Shown one piece after another: positions 63,772 to 64,000 of a DNA stretch of 64,000 nucleotides. The notes under the pieces were generated by a model. That model was not told the DNA's origin, ran no database searches, and was given only the letters and a program-made list of their open reading frames with translations. How positions within the stretch are numbered: position 1 is the stretch's first letter; every line of letters starts with the position of its first letter. Location of the stretch: assembly GCA_937125455.1 (NCBI GenBank), contig CAKZLK010000030.1, forward strand, positions 40,541 to 104,540, read 5' to 3'. The stretch comes from an uncultured Aequorivita sp. (GTDB taxonomy: Bacteria; Bacteroidota; Bacteroidia; Flavobacteriales; Flavobacteriaceae). Both the position numbers and the translations under genes were made by a program.

Positions 63772-63819
63772 AATGTTTAGAATTATGTAGCCTTTATTCA
63801 GGACGGGTCATAATGCACC

Positions 63820-63945
63820 ACAACGGTTAGTATAACCGCAGTTGCGGGATTAAATTTAATGTTTTTCGGTTAAGCACGGAAGTTAGCAATTACGCGTGGA
63901 TTCGGACGCAGTCGAATCCGCCGTAATTGCGGTTATACATTGTTG
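63820..63945 (-). repeat. Array repeat 3 (126 bp, attC-like)
   Basis: ACAACGGTTAGTATAACCGC on the left pairs with GCGGTTATACATTGTTG on the right. The nested GGATTCG/CGAATCC hairpin is kept. The right half is identical to repeat 2 over 50 bases, while the left half differs in the variable middle. The IS element lies just left of it. Confidence 0.72.
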
Positions 63946-63973
63946 CCAGTAGTACTTCTACACGCTATTGCAA

Positions 63974-64000
63974 TTAGTCATCCTCAAATTCACGTTTCCA
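63974..64000 (-). CDS. 3' end of a third cassette gene (cut by window edge)
   Basis: On the minus strand an open frame enters from the right edge and ends with ...WKREFEDD and a stop at 63974-63976, 28 bases from repeat 3. This is the spacing seen in the other two units, so it is probably the end of the next cassette gene. Only nine codons are visible. Confidence 0.35.
   Translation of the reverse strand, partial: WKREFEDD

Larger units (their letters stand above)
62511..63810 (-). mobile_element. IS3-family insertion sequence, about 1.3 kb
   Basis: Ends are imperfect inverted repeats (TGTCTTGTCCTGAA left, TGACCCGTCCTGAA right on the other strand, then GGCTACA in both). CATA occurs at 62507-62510 and 63809-63812 and may be the target duplication, in which case the right border is at 63808. 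Two overlapping frames encode OrfA and OrfB. It is inserted between cassette gene 2 and array repeat 3. Confidence 0.85.

Noticed and set aside
61040..63945. Array repeats considered as REP/BIME-type or IS-derived repeats
   Set aside because: They do not flank a transposase, are of constant size with different middles, and each is tied to one gene; an IS3 element nearby has unrelated ends.

Overview
The window is AT-rich DNA from a member of the Bacteroidota, most likely Flavobacteriia. It carries gldK-gldL-gldM-gldN (gliding motility and type IX secretion), promoters of the TAnnTTTG type, a Bacteroidota-type conjugation module (TraE/F/G/I/J/K/M/N) and SigZ, RteC and BfmA/MobB family proteins. 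I cannot name the species from the sequence alone.

Region 1 (1-21.9 kb) is chromosomal core. groL/groS and a block miaB - sigma-54 activator - lptE - TPR protein - secG are on the minus strand. topA, an arginase-fold protein that has lost metal ligands, and gldKLMN are on the plus strand. After these come a FAD oxidoreductase, a DUF983 protein, an ABC-F ATPase, a patatin-like lipase and small proteins. The region ends at an initiator tRNA-Met.

Region 2 (21,958-58,854) is an integrative and conjugative element (ICE) of about 36.9 kb inserted in the 3' end of that tRNA gene. A 45-bp direct repeat marks attL and attR, and a tyrosine integrase lies next to attR. Near attL is a defence or stability cluster: a Pycsar-type operon (membrane effector, nucleotidyl cyclase and, unusually, an E2-like protein with a SEC-C motif), an XRE-ImmA/IrrE plus PIN-like pair, an AbiE type IV toxin-antitoxin pair with a perfect palindrome upstream, and a PD-(D/E)XK-like protein. 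Next come ssb, a RadC-like gene, mobA/mobB and a VirD4 coupling protein. A tightly coupled four-gene cassette follows (DNA methyltransferase, unknown protein, P-loop ATPase, PIN-like nuclease) that I do not recognise as a described system. Then come the tra genes, an amidase, an arsenic operon (arsR, DUF6428, phosphoesterase, GcvH-like, ACR3), replication/excision genes, rteC and a sigZ-linked metal/arsenical operon (thioredoxin-like, ArsP-like permease, MerT-like, HMA-like lipoprotein, flavin monooxygenase).

Region 3 (58,855-64,000) starts right after attR with a second tyrosine recombinase and a coupled unknown gene. Three 125-126 bp imperfect palindromes follow, each separated by one minus-strand gene for a small exported protein of unknown function. 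One of these units is interrupted by an IS3-family element. The layout resembles a gene-cassette array of the integron kind, but the recombinase and sites are not those of classical integrons.

The three observations most worth following are the Pycsar operon with an E2-like third gene, the four-gene methyltransferase/ATPase/PIN cassette, and the cassette-array-like region after the ICE.
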